In this document: positions 34,270-45,399 of the stretch, piece after piece | How the letters are laid out: the number at the start of each line of letters is the position of its first letter | How positions within the stretch are numbered: the stretch's first letter is position 1 | Assembly: GCA_025210335.1 (NCBI GenBank) | Contig: JAOARY010000019.1 | Location: 1 to 64,000, forward strand | Length of the DNA: 64,000 nt | Origin: Peptostreptococcaceae bacterium | Lineage (GTDB): Bacteria; Bacillota; Clostridia; Peptostreptococcales; Peptostreptococcaceae | Direction of reading: 5' to 3' | Notes under the pieces: model-generated | Seen by the model: the letters and a program-made list of their open reading frames with translations, nothing else | Told to the model about the DNA's origin: nothing | Databases searched by the model: none | Position numbers and translations under genes: made by a program

Positions 34270-36456
34270 ATGAAAAAAATTATTTTTGGCATATCATTAT
34301 TTGCCATTTTTTTATTTTCACTAATTAATATAAAAATCTATGATTATTTAGAACATAGTAAGATTTTTTATGATGGGGGAACTGATATTTCGATATTTTT
34401 AGATAAAAATAAAGCTAAGGGGCAATTTTTTGAAGACGAAGAAATTTTAGAAAAATTTAATTACATACAAAAAAAATATGATACATATATTTCAAGGTAT
34501 ATATTTATAAATGAAAACGAACTTAATGTGTATACAACAGATATATTGATGAATCAGAAAATTAAAATAAAAAAAGGTAATAGCCCTAAAAACAATAGTA
34601 ATGAATTTTTATCAAATAAATTTATATCTCAAAAGTCACAATCGGGTGTATTTAATTTTTTTAATAACAAATATGATATAAAGATTTTTGGTATAAATAA
34701 TTTAGGGTTAATAGGTTCATTTGATGGTTACTATCATATAGGGACAACAGATAGTCAAAAAATAAAAGAAATAACATCATATTTAAATCAAAGCTTAGGA
34801 AGTACAAATATAGTTGGAATATATGATCAAACAGATAGTATCATAACTATTTTGGACTATATGATTGCAGATTTTAAAGCATTATCTATATTAATTTTTA
34901 TATCTCTTATAATTTTTGTATTCATGATAATCAAATATGGCATTAAACAGAGCAAGAAAATGATATTGTTTAATATACATGGTTATTCATTCTTTAAGGT
35001 TATTAATTATTATTCCAAAAAAATAGGGAAAATTTTAAGTATATGCTTTTTATTAAGTGGTTTTATTTTAGGCATATATTTTTTTAGTATGCAAAAACTT
35101 TATTATTTAAAAGATTTTATAATTTTCAATGTCTTTTTTGTATTATTTTTATTTATAGTATCACTTACAATAATGGGTTTAATGTATATAATCCAAATAA
35201 AATTTTATAATGCAAATAAAATATTAAATGGTTTTAGACCATTTTCAATTATTACATCATTGCAATTTATATTAAAATACAGTATTTTAACTTTTTTGGT
35301 GTTTGTATTTATTAATTTAAATGAGAATACTTTAATTTTAAATCAAAAAATACAAGCAACAAAGTCTTGGGATAAAGCTCAAGATATGTATCAAGTTGTT
35401 ACCAAGTTTACGACCAATGATTTAAAAAAGAAAAGACCAATAGAAAAAAGAGCTTTTTATGTATATAAAGATTTTAATGAAAATATGAATGGGATTTTAG
35501 CTGATTTCTCTAATTATTCAAATTTATTTGATGATGAGTATTTTTTTCAAGTTAATAGTGATGAGGAAAGTGGATATTATCATATGATGGGGAAATCGAT
35601 AATTGTAAATAAGAATTATTTAGTTGAAAATGATATAGAAGCTAAGAATAGTGAACAATTTTTAGATAATTTGATTTATGATGAAAACACATTAAATATA
35701 TTAGTACCAAAAAATTTGAAAAATTTTGAAGATAAAATTTACTTAAATTTTTTAGATGATTTTTATTTTAAAAGAGTAGAGGTTCTAAATATTTATAATA
35801 AAGAACTAAAAATTCCATTGAACCAAACTAAAAAAGAAGATTTGAAAGTAAATATAATATATATAAACAATAATATAAAATACTTTACTTATAATTCAAC
35901 GATAATGGAAGAAAATCAAAATCAAGTAATAGATCCAATTGTTGTTGTTGATACTTATAATTTTGATTATAGTTTTTATTATTCAAAATTAACTAATAGT
36001 TGTTATTTTAAAAGTACAAATTTAAACCCGATAGATGATTTTAGACCATATGTATTAAAACATAATATGGGTTCATCTTATAATAAAGTAAAAGCTATAT
36101 ATAATCAAAGAGCTATTGAGATTGATAAATTAAAAAGTGAAATAAGTTTGATGAAATATATTGGGATGTTCTTAATTATTTTATTCTTATTTTCCGTATA
36201 TATATTTAATATTGCTTATTATGAACAATACAAATATCCAATTTATATAAAACGAATATTTGGATACAGTATGATTAAGATTAATAAAAATATACTTGTG
36301 TTAAGTTTGATTTTGACAACGTTGATATTAATACCGCTTAGCATAGCAATTTATATCAAATTATTTATAATTATTTTTGATATTATATGTATGATTTTCT
36401 TTAGTGAAATAATACATCAAAAGAATTTTAATACGGTCATAAAGGGGGAAAGATAA
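34270..36456 (+). CDS. Bacteriocin-associated membrane protein (lactococcin-972 immunity/permease family)
   Basis: The 728-aa protein has one N-terminal helix, an external region, three central membrane helices (about residues 200-320), a second large external region, and three helices near the C-terminus. That is the layout of the seven-helix bacteriocin-associated integral membrane family (DUF1430-like) and of MacB/FtsX-type permeases. It works with the ATPase encoded one base downstream to protect the producer. The start at 34270 follows GGGGAGG; the ATG at 34252 is part of that site. The gene is 57 bp after the bacteriocin gene. All three genes share direction and spacing typical of one operon. 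Confidence 0.8.
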   Translation: MKKIIFGISLFAIFLFSLINIKIYDYLEHSKIFYDGGTDISIFLDKNKAKGQFFEDEEILEKFNYIQKKYDTYISRYIFINENELNVYTTDILMNQKIKIKKGNSPKNNSNEFLSNKFISQKSQSGVFNFFNNKYDIKIFGINNLGLIGSFDGYYHIGTTDSQKIKEITSYLNQSLGSTNIVGIYDQTDSIITILDYMIADFKALSILIFISLIIFVFMIIKYGIKQSKKMILFNIHGYSFFKVINYYSKKIGKILSICFLLSGFILGIYFFSMQKLYYLKDFIIFNVFFVLFLFIVSLTIMGLMYIIQIKFYNANKILNGFRPFSIITSLQFILKYSILTFLVFVFINLNENTLILNQKIQATKSWDKAQDMYQVVTKFTTNDLKKKRPIEKRAFYVYKDFNENMNGILADFSNYSNLFDDEYFFQVNSDEESGYYHMMGKSIIVNKNYLVENDIEAKNSEQFLDNLIYDENTLNILVPKNLKNFEDKIYLNFLDDFYFKRVEVLNIYNKELKIPLNQTKKEDLKVNIIYINNNIKYFTYNSTIMEENQNQVIDPIVVVDTYNFDYSFYYSKLTNSCYFKSTNLNPIDDFRPYVLKHNMGSSYNKVKAIYNQRAIEIDKLKSEISLMKYIGMFLIILFLFSVYIFNIAYYEQYKYPIYIKRIFGYSMIKINKNILVLSLILTTLILIPLSIAIYIKLFIIIFDIICMIFFSEIIHQKNFNTVIKGER

Positions 36457-37073
36457 TGATTAGTTTAAATAATATAAATAAGTCCTATAAAAATAAAAAA
36501 TTATTTAATAATTATTCTTTAGATATTAATGATGGAGATTTTATTGCAATTACAGGTAAAAGCGGAAGTGGAAAAACAACATTATTAAATATGATTGGAC
36601 TTTTAGAAAATTTTGATTCTGGGAAGATAAAAATAGATGGACAAGATAATTTTACTAAAAAAGATAGACTTATGATTCATAGAAATAAATTTGGATTTTT
36701 ATTTCAAAATTATGCTTTGATAGAGAATAAAACCGTAAAAGATAATTTAAAAATTGCACTTGAATATAAAGATAAATCAAAAGTAAAAGAAATAAAAAAT
36801 GTATTGGAATCTGTTGGTTTAAAAGGATTTGAAAAAAGAAAAATATTTCAACTTAGTGGGGGAGAACAACAAAGGGTTGCATTAGCAAGAGTTATATTAA
36901 AGAATCCAAAATATATATTTGCGGATGAACCTACTGGAAATTTGGATATAGAAAATAGAGATATTGTGTTTAATCATTTAAAGAAATTAAATCAAGAGGG
37001 AAAGACTGTTATATTTGTTACTCATGATAATAATCTTGCTTCTATGGCAAAGAAAAGTATTTACTTAGATTAA
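36456..37073 (+). CDS. ABC transporter ATP-binding protein of the lactococcin-972-type cluster
   Basis: The 205-aa ATPase has Walker A GKSGSGKTT (residues 34-42), Q-loop FLFQNYALIENK, signature LSGGEQQRVALAR, Walker B YIFADEPTGNLD and the H-loop FVTHDN. It belongs to the LolD/MacB-type group used with FtsX-like permeases. Its start overlaps the last base of the membrane protein stop, so the two are translationally coupled. It is slightly shorter than typical (about 220 aa) but all catalytic motifs are intact. It energises immunity or export of the bacteriocin. Confidence 0.92.
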   Translation: MISLNNINKSYKNKKLFNNYSLDINDGDFIAITGKSGSGKTTLLNMIGLLENFDSGKIKIDGQDNFTKKDRLMIHRNKFGFLFQNYALIENKTVKDNLKIALEYKDKSKVKEIKNVLESVGLKGFEKRKIFQLSGGEQQRVALARVILKNPKYIFADEPTGNLDIENRDIVFNHLKKLNQEGKTVIFVTHDNNLASMAKKSIYLD

Positions 37074-37181
37074 TGAATATATTTTTATTTTTAGCTGTTT
37101 TTATATTATTAACAAAATACCTAATTGTTTTATATAATTAGTTTTTTTTGCTACAATTAAATAAAAATCTAAAAAAAGGAA

Positions 37182-37439
37182 GTGTTATTTTGGATAAAAA
37201 AAAAATTAGCAATAAATTGCATCATTTTTGGAAGTTTGACATTATCATTAGAATTATTTATGTTAAAAATGATATCTTATTTGGATAGGCTTGCAACAAA
37301 CTCTTGGAATTTAAATACTTTGGAATATATAAAAGAACCAATTATTTTGTACGCAATGGCAATACCTACAATTATGGTTCTTTTTGGAATAGTAATTTAT
37401 GATACAGAAAAAAATAATAATAAAGTAGAAATGAAATAA
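37182..37439 (+). CDS. Small membrane protein with frame break in an A10 tract at its start
   Basis: The readable frame encodes about 80 residues with two hydrophobic segments (NCIIFGSLTLSLELFMLKMI and YAMAIPTIMVLFGIVIY). Its only in-frame start, GTG 37182, is 1 nt from the AAAGGA site and therefore poor. A well-placed TTG at 37190 begins MDKKK in another frame, and the ten consecutive A at 37196-37205 separate the two frames. Nine A would join them into one protein of about 83 residues. It may be a slippage-regulated, phase-variable or freshly broken gene. Position suggests it belongs to the bacteriocin operon. No family recognised. Confidence 0.55.
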   Translation: MLFWIKKKLAINCIIFGSLTLSLELFMLKMISYLDRLATNSWNLNTLEYIKEPIILYAMAIPTIMVLFGIVIYDTEKNNNKVEMK

Positions 37440-37484
37440 AAATCAAAAAATATAATATAGAAATCAAAAGGAAGTGCAAAATAT

Positions 37485-38072
37485 ATGAAAAAAATATTTA
37501 TAACAATCTGTATTATTTTGATACTAAGCATAAATGCTTATGCAGATTATTTTGATATAGGAGATGTAATTGGTGAAATAAATTATAGCGATATAAAGAC
37601 TTTTGTAAAAAATAAGGAAGTAGAATCTTTTAATATAAATGGTAAAACTGCTATATATGTTGAAGATTTAAAAGAAATACTTAATGTCTCTTATGATGAT
37701 AAAAAAAGAATTGTAAATATAAATGATAAGAAATTACTTGAAGTTAATGATATAGGGCCATTTCAACATCTAAAATTTGACGCACCAATATATGAATATA
37801 ATATTACTAATCAAAATGAGTTTAATATCAAGGGGTCAATAATTGATGAAAAGATAGATGAGAGTTTTAAATTAAAAATAGAGTATAAAAATGAAAGGAA
37901 TCAGTTTGATTTGATTGAAGAAAAAACAGTTAATTATGATGGAATGACTTTTGATTATAATATTTCTATTGGTAACAAAAAAGGAGTATATAAAATAACA
38001 GTAGTAGTTCCACTAACAGCTGTAAACAATCAATTTACAGACATTGCAGCGTTTTATATTGAATATAAATAA
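37485..38072 (+). CDS. Secreted protein with copper-amine-oxidase-N-like stalk domain
   Basis: The 195-aa protein has a signal peptide (MKKIFITICIILILSINAYA). The first mature segment (SDIKTFVKNKEVESFNINGK, TAIYVEDLKEI, DDKKRIVNINDK) has the pattern of the stalk domain annotated as copper amine oxidase N-terminal-like in clostridial surface proteins. The second half is beta-rich (FNIKGSIIDEKIDESFKLKI, KKGVYKITVVVPLTA) and may be an immunoglobulin-like fold. It lacks any oxidase active site. It follows the bacteriocin cluster by 45 bp with its own AAGGAAG site. Role unknown. Confidence 0.65.
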   Translation: MKKIFITICIILILSINAYADYFDIGDVIGEINYSDIKTFVKNKEVESFNINGKTAIYVEDLKEILNVSYDDKKRIVNINDKKLLEVNDIGPFQHLKFDAPIYEYNITNQNEFNIKGSIIDEKIDESFKLKIEYKNERNQFDLIEEKTVNYDGMTFDYNISIGNKKGVYKITVVVPLTAVNNQFTDIAAFYIEYK

Positions 38073-38127
38073 AATAAAGAAAAGATAAGAAATAAAACTA
38101 ATGAAAGATTTTATTTGCTAAATACAA

Positions 38128-38225
38128 AAAAGGATGTTGTACTAAGGAAAACTACTACAAAATATTATATTTGTTTTTATTAAACATAATATTTTGTAGC
38201 CAAATTCCTTAAGCTGACGTCCTCT
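38128..38225. terminator. Long two-stem hairpin terminator (family member 3)
   Basis: Outer AGGATGTT pairs loosely with the GACGTCCT region, then TAAGGAA with TTCCTTA, then CTACAAAATATTAT (38153-38166) with ATAATATTTTGTAG (38186-38199). It separates a plus-strand gene from ligA on the minus strand. Confidence 0.7.
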
Positions 38226-38266
38226 TAAATAATTATATTATAAATTTAAATAATTTAAATTTATGA

Positions 38267-40318
<2,052 letters not shown>

Positions 40319-40480
40319 CTACCTTTCAAATGAATAAAAATATTTATTAAGTAAAAGTATTGTTATGATTTTATATTTTTAAATTCATTATAGTTTTTTG
40401 TTTTAATTTTATATTATAATTATATGATTTTTTTGTTATTTTGAGTAGGACAATCTTAAAATAAATAATCAAAAATTTAC

Positions 40481-40651
40481 AATAAAGTTAAAATTATTGT
40501 TTATAGTATTTTTTTCTGATAGAATTTCTTTAAATATTATAAATCTATAAGGAAATTATAAAAAAGTAAATCTAATTTGTTTTAAGTTATAGAAAAAACA
40601 AAAAATGAAATTAAATAGAAAAAAGAAGGGTTATTATGGAGAAGTTTTTAA
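40481..40651. repeat. Left copy of a 170-bp duplicated promoter and start region
   Basis: Bases 40481-40651 are nearly identical to 41616-41785. The repeat includes the leader, the ribosome site and the first five codons (MEKFL) of the gene at 40636. Differences are a few substitutions and one indel. The preceding 40310-40480 spacer has no gene. Confidence 0.9.
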
Positions 40652-40851
40652 AAAATTTTATGAAGTATTATGAAAAATCAAGGTTATTTAGATTTTTATA
40701 TAGTTTTTTAACATTTGTAATTGGAGTTTATATATCTTCATTATTATCTCATAGGTATTGGTTTATAAAAGCGATGATAGAAAGTTTTGCTGTGGGATTA
40801 ATACTATATCCATTTTTTACTTTGAAAGAACAAAGAAAAAATAATATATAA
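40636..40851 (+). CDS. Small membrane protein, paralogue of the gene at 41805
   Basis: 71 aa with two hydrophobic segments: FLYSFLTFVIGVYISSLL and IKAMIESFAVGLILYPFF. It shares MKYYEKSxLF, a FxxGVYI motif and the overall layout with the 91-aa protein at 41805-42080. The two flank a site-2-protease-like gene, and their upstream regions are duplicated. Possibly a partner or substrate of that protease; function is not known. Confidence 0.6.
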   Translation: MEKFLKNFMKYYEKSRLFRFLYSFLTFVIGVYISSLLSHRYWFIKAMIESFAVGLILYPFFTLKEQRKNNI

Positions 40852-40880
40852 TAAATTTTTAAGGAGTGGTAAAAAGTTAG

Positions 40881-41602
40881 ATGGAAGTTGATTTAAGTAA
40901 TAGAAAGAAAAAACGAAATATAAAATTAATAATTAGTTTTATGGTATCTAGTTTGACGATAGTTATTTTAAGCTTTGCAATAAGTGTATATTTTGCAATT
41001 GGATATTTACTTTGCTTAGTTGTTCATGAGTTAGGACATATTATTATTGCAAAGAAATTAAACAAAAAAATTTATTTTGCAGGAATAACACCTTTAGGTG
41101 CTTATATTGAAATTGAAGATATAAATGACTGTAAGGAATCATTGAAATTGAAGATATAAATGACTGTAAGGAATCATTTTTAATAGGAATAGGTGGACCT
41201 TTGGCAGGTCTTTTTTTAGCTTTAATTTATATGCTGATTTTTTATTTTACAAAGACACAAGATGCATTTTTATTGGCAAAGGGATCTATAATACTAAGTC
41301 TTTTAAACCTAATTCCATTACAACCTTTAGATGGAGGTAAGATAGCAGAAGCTTTATCACCAAAACTTTGTTACTTTGGATTTCCGATTCTTATATATTT
41401 ATTTGTAAATAATGATAGATTAAAGTCGAGAGTGATGATTATTATGATAATGATAGTTGGATTTTTTATGACTTTAGAGTACGAAAGAAAGAGAAAGAAA
41501 AGAAAGTATTACAACATAGATAAAAAAACAAAATTAAAATACATAGTGCTATATGGTTTGCTTGTAGTTATATTATTTGTTTTAGCTATATGTCTGAATT
41601 AG
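40881..41602 (+). pseudogene. Site-2 protease (M50) family gene interrupted by a 35-bp tandem duplication
   Basis: The N-terminal frame (40881-41159) encodes a membrane segment with the zinc motif HELGH (LVVHELGHIIIAKKLNKK). It then reads GAYIEIEDINDCKES and is thrown out of frame. The second frame continues with GIGGPLAGLFLALIYM and the third metal ligand in NLIPLQPLDGGKI, then two more membrane segments. Removing one of the two identical 35-bp units (41106-41140 and 41141-41175) restores one frame of 228 codons. Intramembrane proteases of this type cut anti-sigma factors or peptide pheromones. The ATG at 40881 lies 14 nt from AAGGAG, rather far. As written, the active site is split over two frames. 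Confidence 0.85.
41106..41175. repeat. Perfect 35-bp tandem duplication inside the M50 gene
   Basis: Units 41106-41140 and 41141-41175 are identical. Unit length is not a multiple of three, so the extra copy shifts the frame. The first three bases of the unit (ATT) also follow the second copy. Confidence 0.97.
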
Positions 41603-41615
41603 ATTTATTTTTTAG

Positions 41616-41785
41616 AATAAAGTTAAAATTATTGTTTATAGTATTTTATCTGATAGTATTTCTTTAAATATTATAAATTTATAAGGAAATTATAAAAAAG
41701 TAAATCTAATTTGTTTTAAGTTATAGAAAAAACGAAAAATAAAATTAAATAGAAAAAAGAAGGGTTATTATGGAGAAGTTTTTAA
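41616..41785. repeat. Right copy of the 170-bp duplicated region
   Basis: Matches 40481-40651. Its copied start codon (41770) now opens a 12-codon reading frame that ends TGA overlapping the ATG of the gene at 41805, so the copied ribosome site may drive that gene by coupling. Confidence 0.9.
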
Positions 41786-41804
41786 TCAGAAAAGAGTTGG
41801 TTAT

Positions 41805-42080
41805 ATGAAAGATTTTATTAAAAAATTTATAGTAAATATTTTCTATAATTGTATGAAATACTATGAGAAATCAGTATTATTTAAAATATTTTATTTAATA
41901 ATAACATTAGTTATAGGTGTATATATAATTTGCTTGATGGATAATCACAGTAGGGGGGTTAAAGCTGCTGTACAAAGTACTGTTACATTTATTATGCTTT
42001 TTCCACATTTTCATATAAAAAATAAAAAAAATATAGAAGAAGAAAAACTATTTGAGGATGGTAGGGATGAAAGAGCTTAA
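41805..42080 (+). CDS. Small membrane protein, paralogue of the gene at 40636
   Basis: 91 aa with FYLIITLVIGVYIICLM and VQSTVTFIMLFPHFHI as hydrophobic segments and an acidic C-terminal tail. It shares CMKYYEKSVLF and the IGVYI motif with the 71-aa protein at 40636. It has no clear ribosome site of its own: a 12-codon mini-frame copied from the upstream duplication ends in TGA overlapping its ATG. Translational coupling from that leader is the simplest explanation. Confidence 0.6.
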   Translation: MKDFIKKFIVNIFYNCMKYYEKSVLFKIFYLIITLVIGVYIICLMDNHSRGVKAAVQSTVTFIMLFPHFHIKNKKNIEEEKLFEDGRDERA

Positions 42081-42136
42081 TATAAAAAAATTAAAAGAAG
42101 ATATTTTATAAATAATACTACTGGGGAGATGATAAA

Positions 42137-42610
42137 ATGGCAGAAGAACAGACATCTGTAAAAGAAATGTGGCATCAATATCTAAAATCAATTAATGAAG
42201 ATGTTAATAATACAGATAAAAAATATATTTCTTGGCATTTTTGTGATAATGAAAAGGATGCTAATGATTTGGCGAATTTAACTAAGGAAGGCATTAAAAG
42301 AGCTACAACAAGTTTATATTATTGGTATGAAGTTGAAGGTGAAGTATTACCTCAAGTTGGAGATCTTAATATAATTACAAATTGGAATGGTGAAGCAAAG
42401 TGTATAATAAAAACAAAAGAAATAAATATAGTACCATTTAGAGAAGTTACTGAAGAGTTTGCAAAAACAGAAGGTGAAGGAGATAAATCATTAGAATATT
42501 GGAAAAACGCTCATATTAAAGCTTTTAGTAGAGGTCTTAAAGAAGTTGGCAAGGAATTTTTTGAGGATATCCTAGTTGTTTGTGAGGAGTTTGAATTGGT
42601 TTATAAATAA
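42137..42610 (+). CDS. ASCH-domain protein
   Basis: The 157-aa cytoplasmic protein carries an ASCH domain (PUA-like fold): KEGIKRATTSLYYWYEVEGE, VGDLNIITNWNGEAKCIIKT, then VTEEFAKTEGEGDKSLEYW and the closing FEDILVVCEEFELVY. These proteins bind RNA and some hydrolyse N4-acetylcytidine or act as RNases. The size and start (MWHQYLKSINED) match the bacterial single-domain group. ATG follows GGGGAGATGAT. It is not obviously linked to its neighbours. Confidence 0.88.
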   Translation: MAEEQTSVKEMWHQYLKSINEDVNNTDKKYISWHFCDNEKDANDLANLTKEGIKRATTSLYYWYEVEGEVLPQVGDLNIITNWNGEAKCIIKTKEINIVPFREVTEEFAKTEGEGDKSLEYWKNAHIKAFSRGLKEVGKEFFEDILVVCEEFELVYK

Positions 42611-42649
42611 TTAAATATTTAATAAAATTAATATATTGTAACAAGAATA

Positions 42650-42687
42650 AAGCTAGTGAATGATTGAATAATCATTAACTAGCTTAG
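42650..42687. terminator. Bidirectional hairpin
   Basis: AAGCTAGT..AATGATT pairs with AATCATT..ACTAGCTT between the convergent ASCH and MBL genes. Confidence 0.7.
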
Positions 42688-42742
42688 TTTATAAATTTAT
42701 TTATTAATCTTAATATACATATATATTTTAAATTGAAATTAT

Positions 42743-43555
42743 TTATTTTTCCAAAAACTCAACAATATCAGATACCTTTGTTCTATAATTTCTGATACTT
42801 AGATTTTTATTTAGATAATCATAAGCAATATCTTTTGTGCAATGACTTATATATATCTTATTTATATCTTGACTATTCAAATAATCAATTGTTTTTTGTA
42901 ATTTTGAGTCAATATGATGAAGATGAAAACCACCTAGAACAATATCTATTTTTGATTCATTCATAATTTCTTTGGAATACTCAATGATATTACAAATACC
43001 ACTATGAGAACAACCTGCAATAATTACAAGTCCATTTTGACCTCTAAATACAATTGCAGAATCATCTATTACAAAATCATCTTCATTATTTTCTAGTATA
43101 AAGTCAGTTTCTTTGGCTTCAAAATCATTATATCTTTTGATATGTCCCAAGAAACAAAGATTATCATCCAAAAAATATGGTTCATCTTTTAATAGGAGAT
43201 TAAAACTATCTTTTGTATAAGCTTCACAAAGAGCCATTCCTAAATAAGAATTATCTTTCTTTCTATATCGTTTAGTAAAAATTTCGCTACAAGCGATAAG
43301 ATTTCTTTTTTTAAAATCGGTATCAATAAATCTAAGTCCATCACCATGATCAAAATGACCATGACTTAGAATAATATCATCAATATTAGATATACTAAGA
43401 TTTAATTTTTTTGCATTTTCTAAAAATAAAGAAGTTCTTCCACTATCAAATAATATGTTCTTTTGATTTTTTCTTTGGATATATAAACTAAAGGCTTTAT
43501 CAGATTCAAAGCCTTTAGTTTTAATATTATCTACTAAGAAATAAATCTTATTCAT
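42743..43555 (-). CDS. Metallo-beta-lactamase-fold hydrolase
   Basis: The 270-aa protein has the metal-binding motif ILSHGHFDHGDGL (H-x-H-x-D-H) and later ligands in IAGCSHSGICN and LGGFHLHH. Spacing and the SHGHFDHxxG signature match the subgroup of MBL-fold hydrolases related to Tflp proteins of methanopterin-like chemistry, with broad or unknown substrates. ATG 43555 is chosen because AAAGGGATG precedes it. It overlaps the end of the upstream amidohydrolase gene by 8 bp, so the two enzymes are cotranscribed and perhaps act in sequence. Confidence 0.85.
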   Translation of the reverse strand: MNKIYFLVDNIKTKGFESDKAFSLYIQRKNQKNILFDSGRTSLFLENAKKLNLSISNIDDIILSHGHFDHGDGLRFIDTDFKKRNLIACSEIFTKRYRKKDNSYLGMALCEAYTKDSFNLLLKDEPYFLDDNLCFLGHIKRYNDFEAKETDFILENNEDDFVIDDSAIVFRGQNGLVIIAGCSHSGICNIIEYSKEIMNESKIDIVLGGFHLHHIDSKLQKTIDYLNSQDINKIYISHCTKDIAYDYLNKNLSIRNYRTKVSDIVEFLEK

Positions 43556-45155
43556 CACAATCATCCCTTTTGTAAACGACTTTTCCATCTATTATTGTTT
43601 GAAGTACTTTAATATTTTTAATATCTTTTTTATCTACATTTATTATATCATTATCTAAAATAACCATATCAGCAAGTTTGCCTTTTTCCAAACTTCCTCT
43701 TAAATCTTCTACAAAATTAGCATAGCAAGGAGTTTTTATATAAGCTCTTATTGCATCATATAATGAAGTATTTTCATTTTTATTTAGATTATAATCATTA
43801 CACGCAAGATAAATCCCCAAAAGTGGTTCAAAACCTAAAAATTCATAATCATCATCTCTTTTTAGTCCAAATGTGGAGTTAAAAGGCCAATCACTATTAA
43901 ATATAACTTTGATTTCATTTTGGACAAAGCTATTGAACCTAAAGCTATCTTTTAATCTTTCTTCACCTAAAGTGTTTATATTTAAATCTTTTTGTAGATT
44001 AAATATCGGTTGGAATGATGCTATTAGATTAAGCATTTTGAATCTACTTATATCTTCATCTTTTATAATTTGTAGATGTTCAACTCTTGAACGTGTATTC
44101 ATTTCATAGTTTTTATATTCATCATAATAAAGATCTAAAAATACACTCAAGGCTTCATCACCTATTGCATGTACTGCGATTGATTGATTATTTTTAAAGG
44201 CTCTTTTTATTTCTTTTTTCATATAATTAATATCTATTGTAAGTTTACCTCTTGTATGACTATCATTATTGTAAGGTCTTGATAAATAAGCAGTTTTGGA
44301 ACCAAAGCTTCCGTCTAAGAAATATTTAGTTGGCCCTATTTTTAAGAATTTATCAATTTTCTTTCTATTTAAATCAAAATTAAATTTAGATATTTTAGAA
44401 TGTCCATAAGGTGAAGAAAATATTCTTATATTAAGCTCTTCATTTTTGTACAATTCTTTATATAGGTTATAATTGCTAAATGGGTTAGTTAATATATCAT
44501 TTATTGAAGTAATTCCTTGAGATATTAGAGCTTTATTAGCTTTTTTTATTGCCTGTTTAAAATAATCTTTTGGAAGTTTTTTTTGGATTCTTTCCATCAA
44601 GATAAATACATCTTCTTCGTAAAATACTCCACTTAGTGAATGATCTTCTAATTTATTTGCATCTTTATATTTTTTATCTTTAGAAAGCCCAAGTTCTTTA
44701 ATCGCTAATGAGTTTAATACCAAACAATGACCGTCCTCTTTTACCATACAAACTGGTTTGTTTAAAACTATTTCATCAATAGTTTTTCTTGTTGGAATAT
44801 TACCATCAAATATCTTGTTCTCGTCAAATCCACTTGATAATATCCAGTTATAAGGCGTTTCAAAAGCATAATGTATAAGTTTTTCTTTGAAATCTTCAAA
44901 ATTATCTATATTTTTTGCATTGAAGTCAACTAAAGTTCGTCCACCTTCAACTAAATGCATATGACTTTCAAAGAAGCCAGGAATTATAGTTTTACCTTTT
45001 AAGTCGATTTTTTTTACACTATCATTTACTTTTGAAAATATTTCGTTAGTATTTCCAAGAGCTTCAATAATATTATCATTTATGAGTATTTCTTTATATA
45101 TTTTATTATGTTTATTTAAAGATATTATATTTGCATTATAATAAAGTGTTTTCAT
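43548..45155 (-). CDS. YtcJ-like amidohydrolase (amidohydrolase family 3)
   Basis: The 535-aa protein has an N-terminal beta-sandwich and the metal motif GFFESHMHLVEGG (H-x-H). The rest of the TIM-barrel set follows: SSGFDENKIF, KYFLDGSFGSKTAYLSRPY, AVHAIGDEALSV, RVEHLQII and IFNSDWPF. Members are zinc-dependent and hydrolyse amides or similar bonds, but substrates are mostly unknown. Strong GGGAGG start site. It is the first gene of a two-gene operon with an MBL hydrolase. Confidence 0.9.
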   Translation of the reverse strand: MKTLYYNANIISLNKHNKIYKEILINDNIIEALGNTNEIFSKVNDSVKKIDLKGKTIIPGFFESHMHLVEGGRTLVDFNAKNIDNFEDFKEKLIHYAFETPYNWILSSGFDENKIFDGNIPTRKTIDEIVLNKPVCMVKEDGHCLVLNSLAIKELGLSKDKKYKDANKLEDHSLSGVFYEEDVFILMERIQKKLPKDYFKQAIKKANKALISQGITSINDILTNPFSNYNLYKELYKNEELNIRIFSSPYGHSKISKFNFDLNRKKIDKFLKIGPTKYFLDGSFGSKTAYLSRPYNNDSHTRGKLTIDINYMKKEIKRAFKNNQSIAVHAIGDEALSVFLDLYYDEYKNYEMNTRSRVEHLQIIKDEDISRFKMLNLIASFQPIFNLQKDLNINTLGEERLKDSFRFNSFVQNEIKVIFNSDWPFNSTFGLKRDDDYEFLGFEPLLGIYLACNDYNLNKNENTSLYDAIRAYIKTPCYANFVEDLRGSLEKGKLADMVILDNDIINVDKKDIKNIKVLQTIIDGKVVYKRDDCDE

Positions 45156-45399
45156 TTTAAAAAAACCCTCCCTCGTTATACTATAATTATAGGTCTTTTT
45201 TGTCCTTTGGGGTAGAAAAAATAAAAGAATTATTAAAAATTTAAGAAAATTAATAATTTGATTATTTTTTTATTTTAGAGTGGATTTAATATAGATAATA
45301 TTTATAGGAATCAAAAATATATAGAATATACTTATAATTTTTGCAAAACTATTGATGTATAATTTACTTATGAATATATGAATTGAGGACGTGATTATT

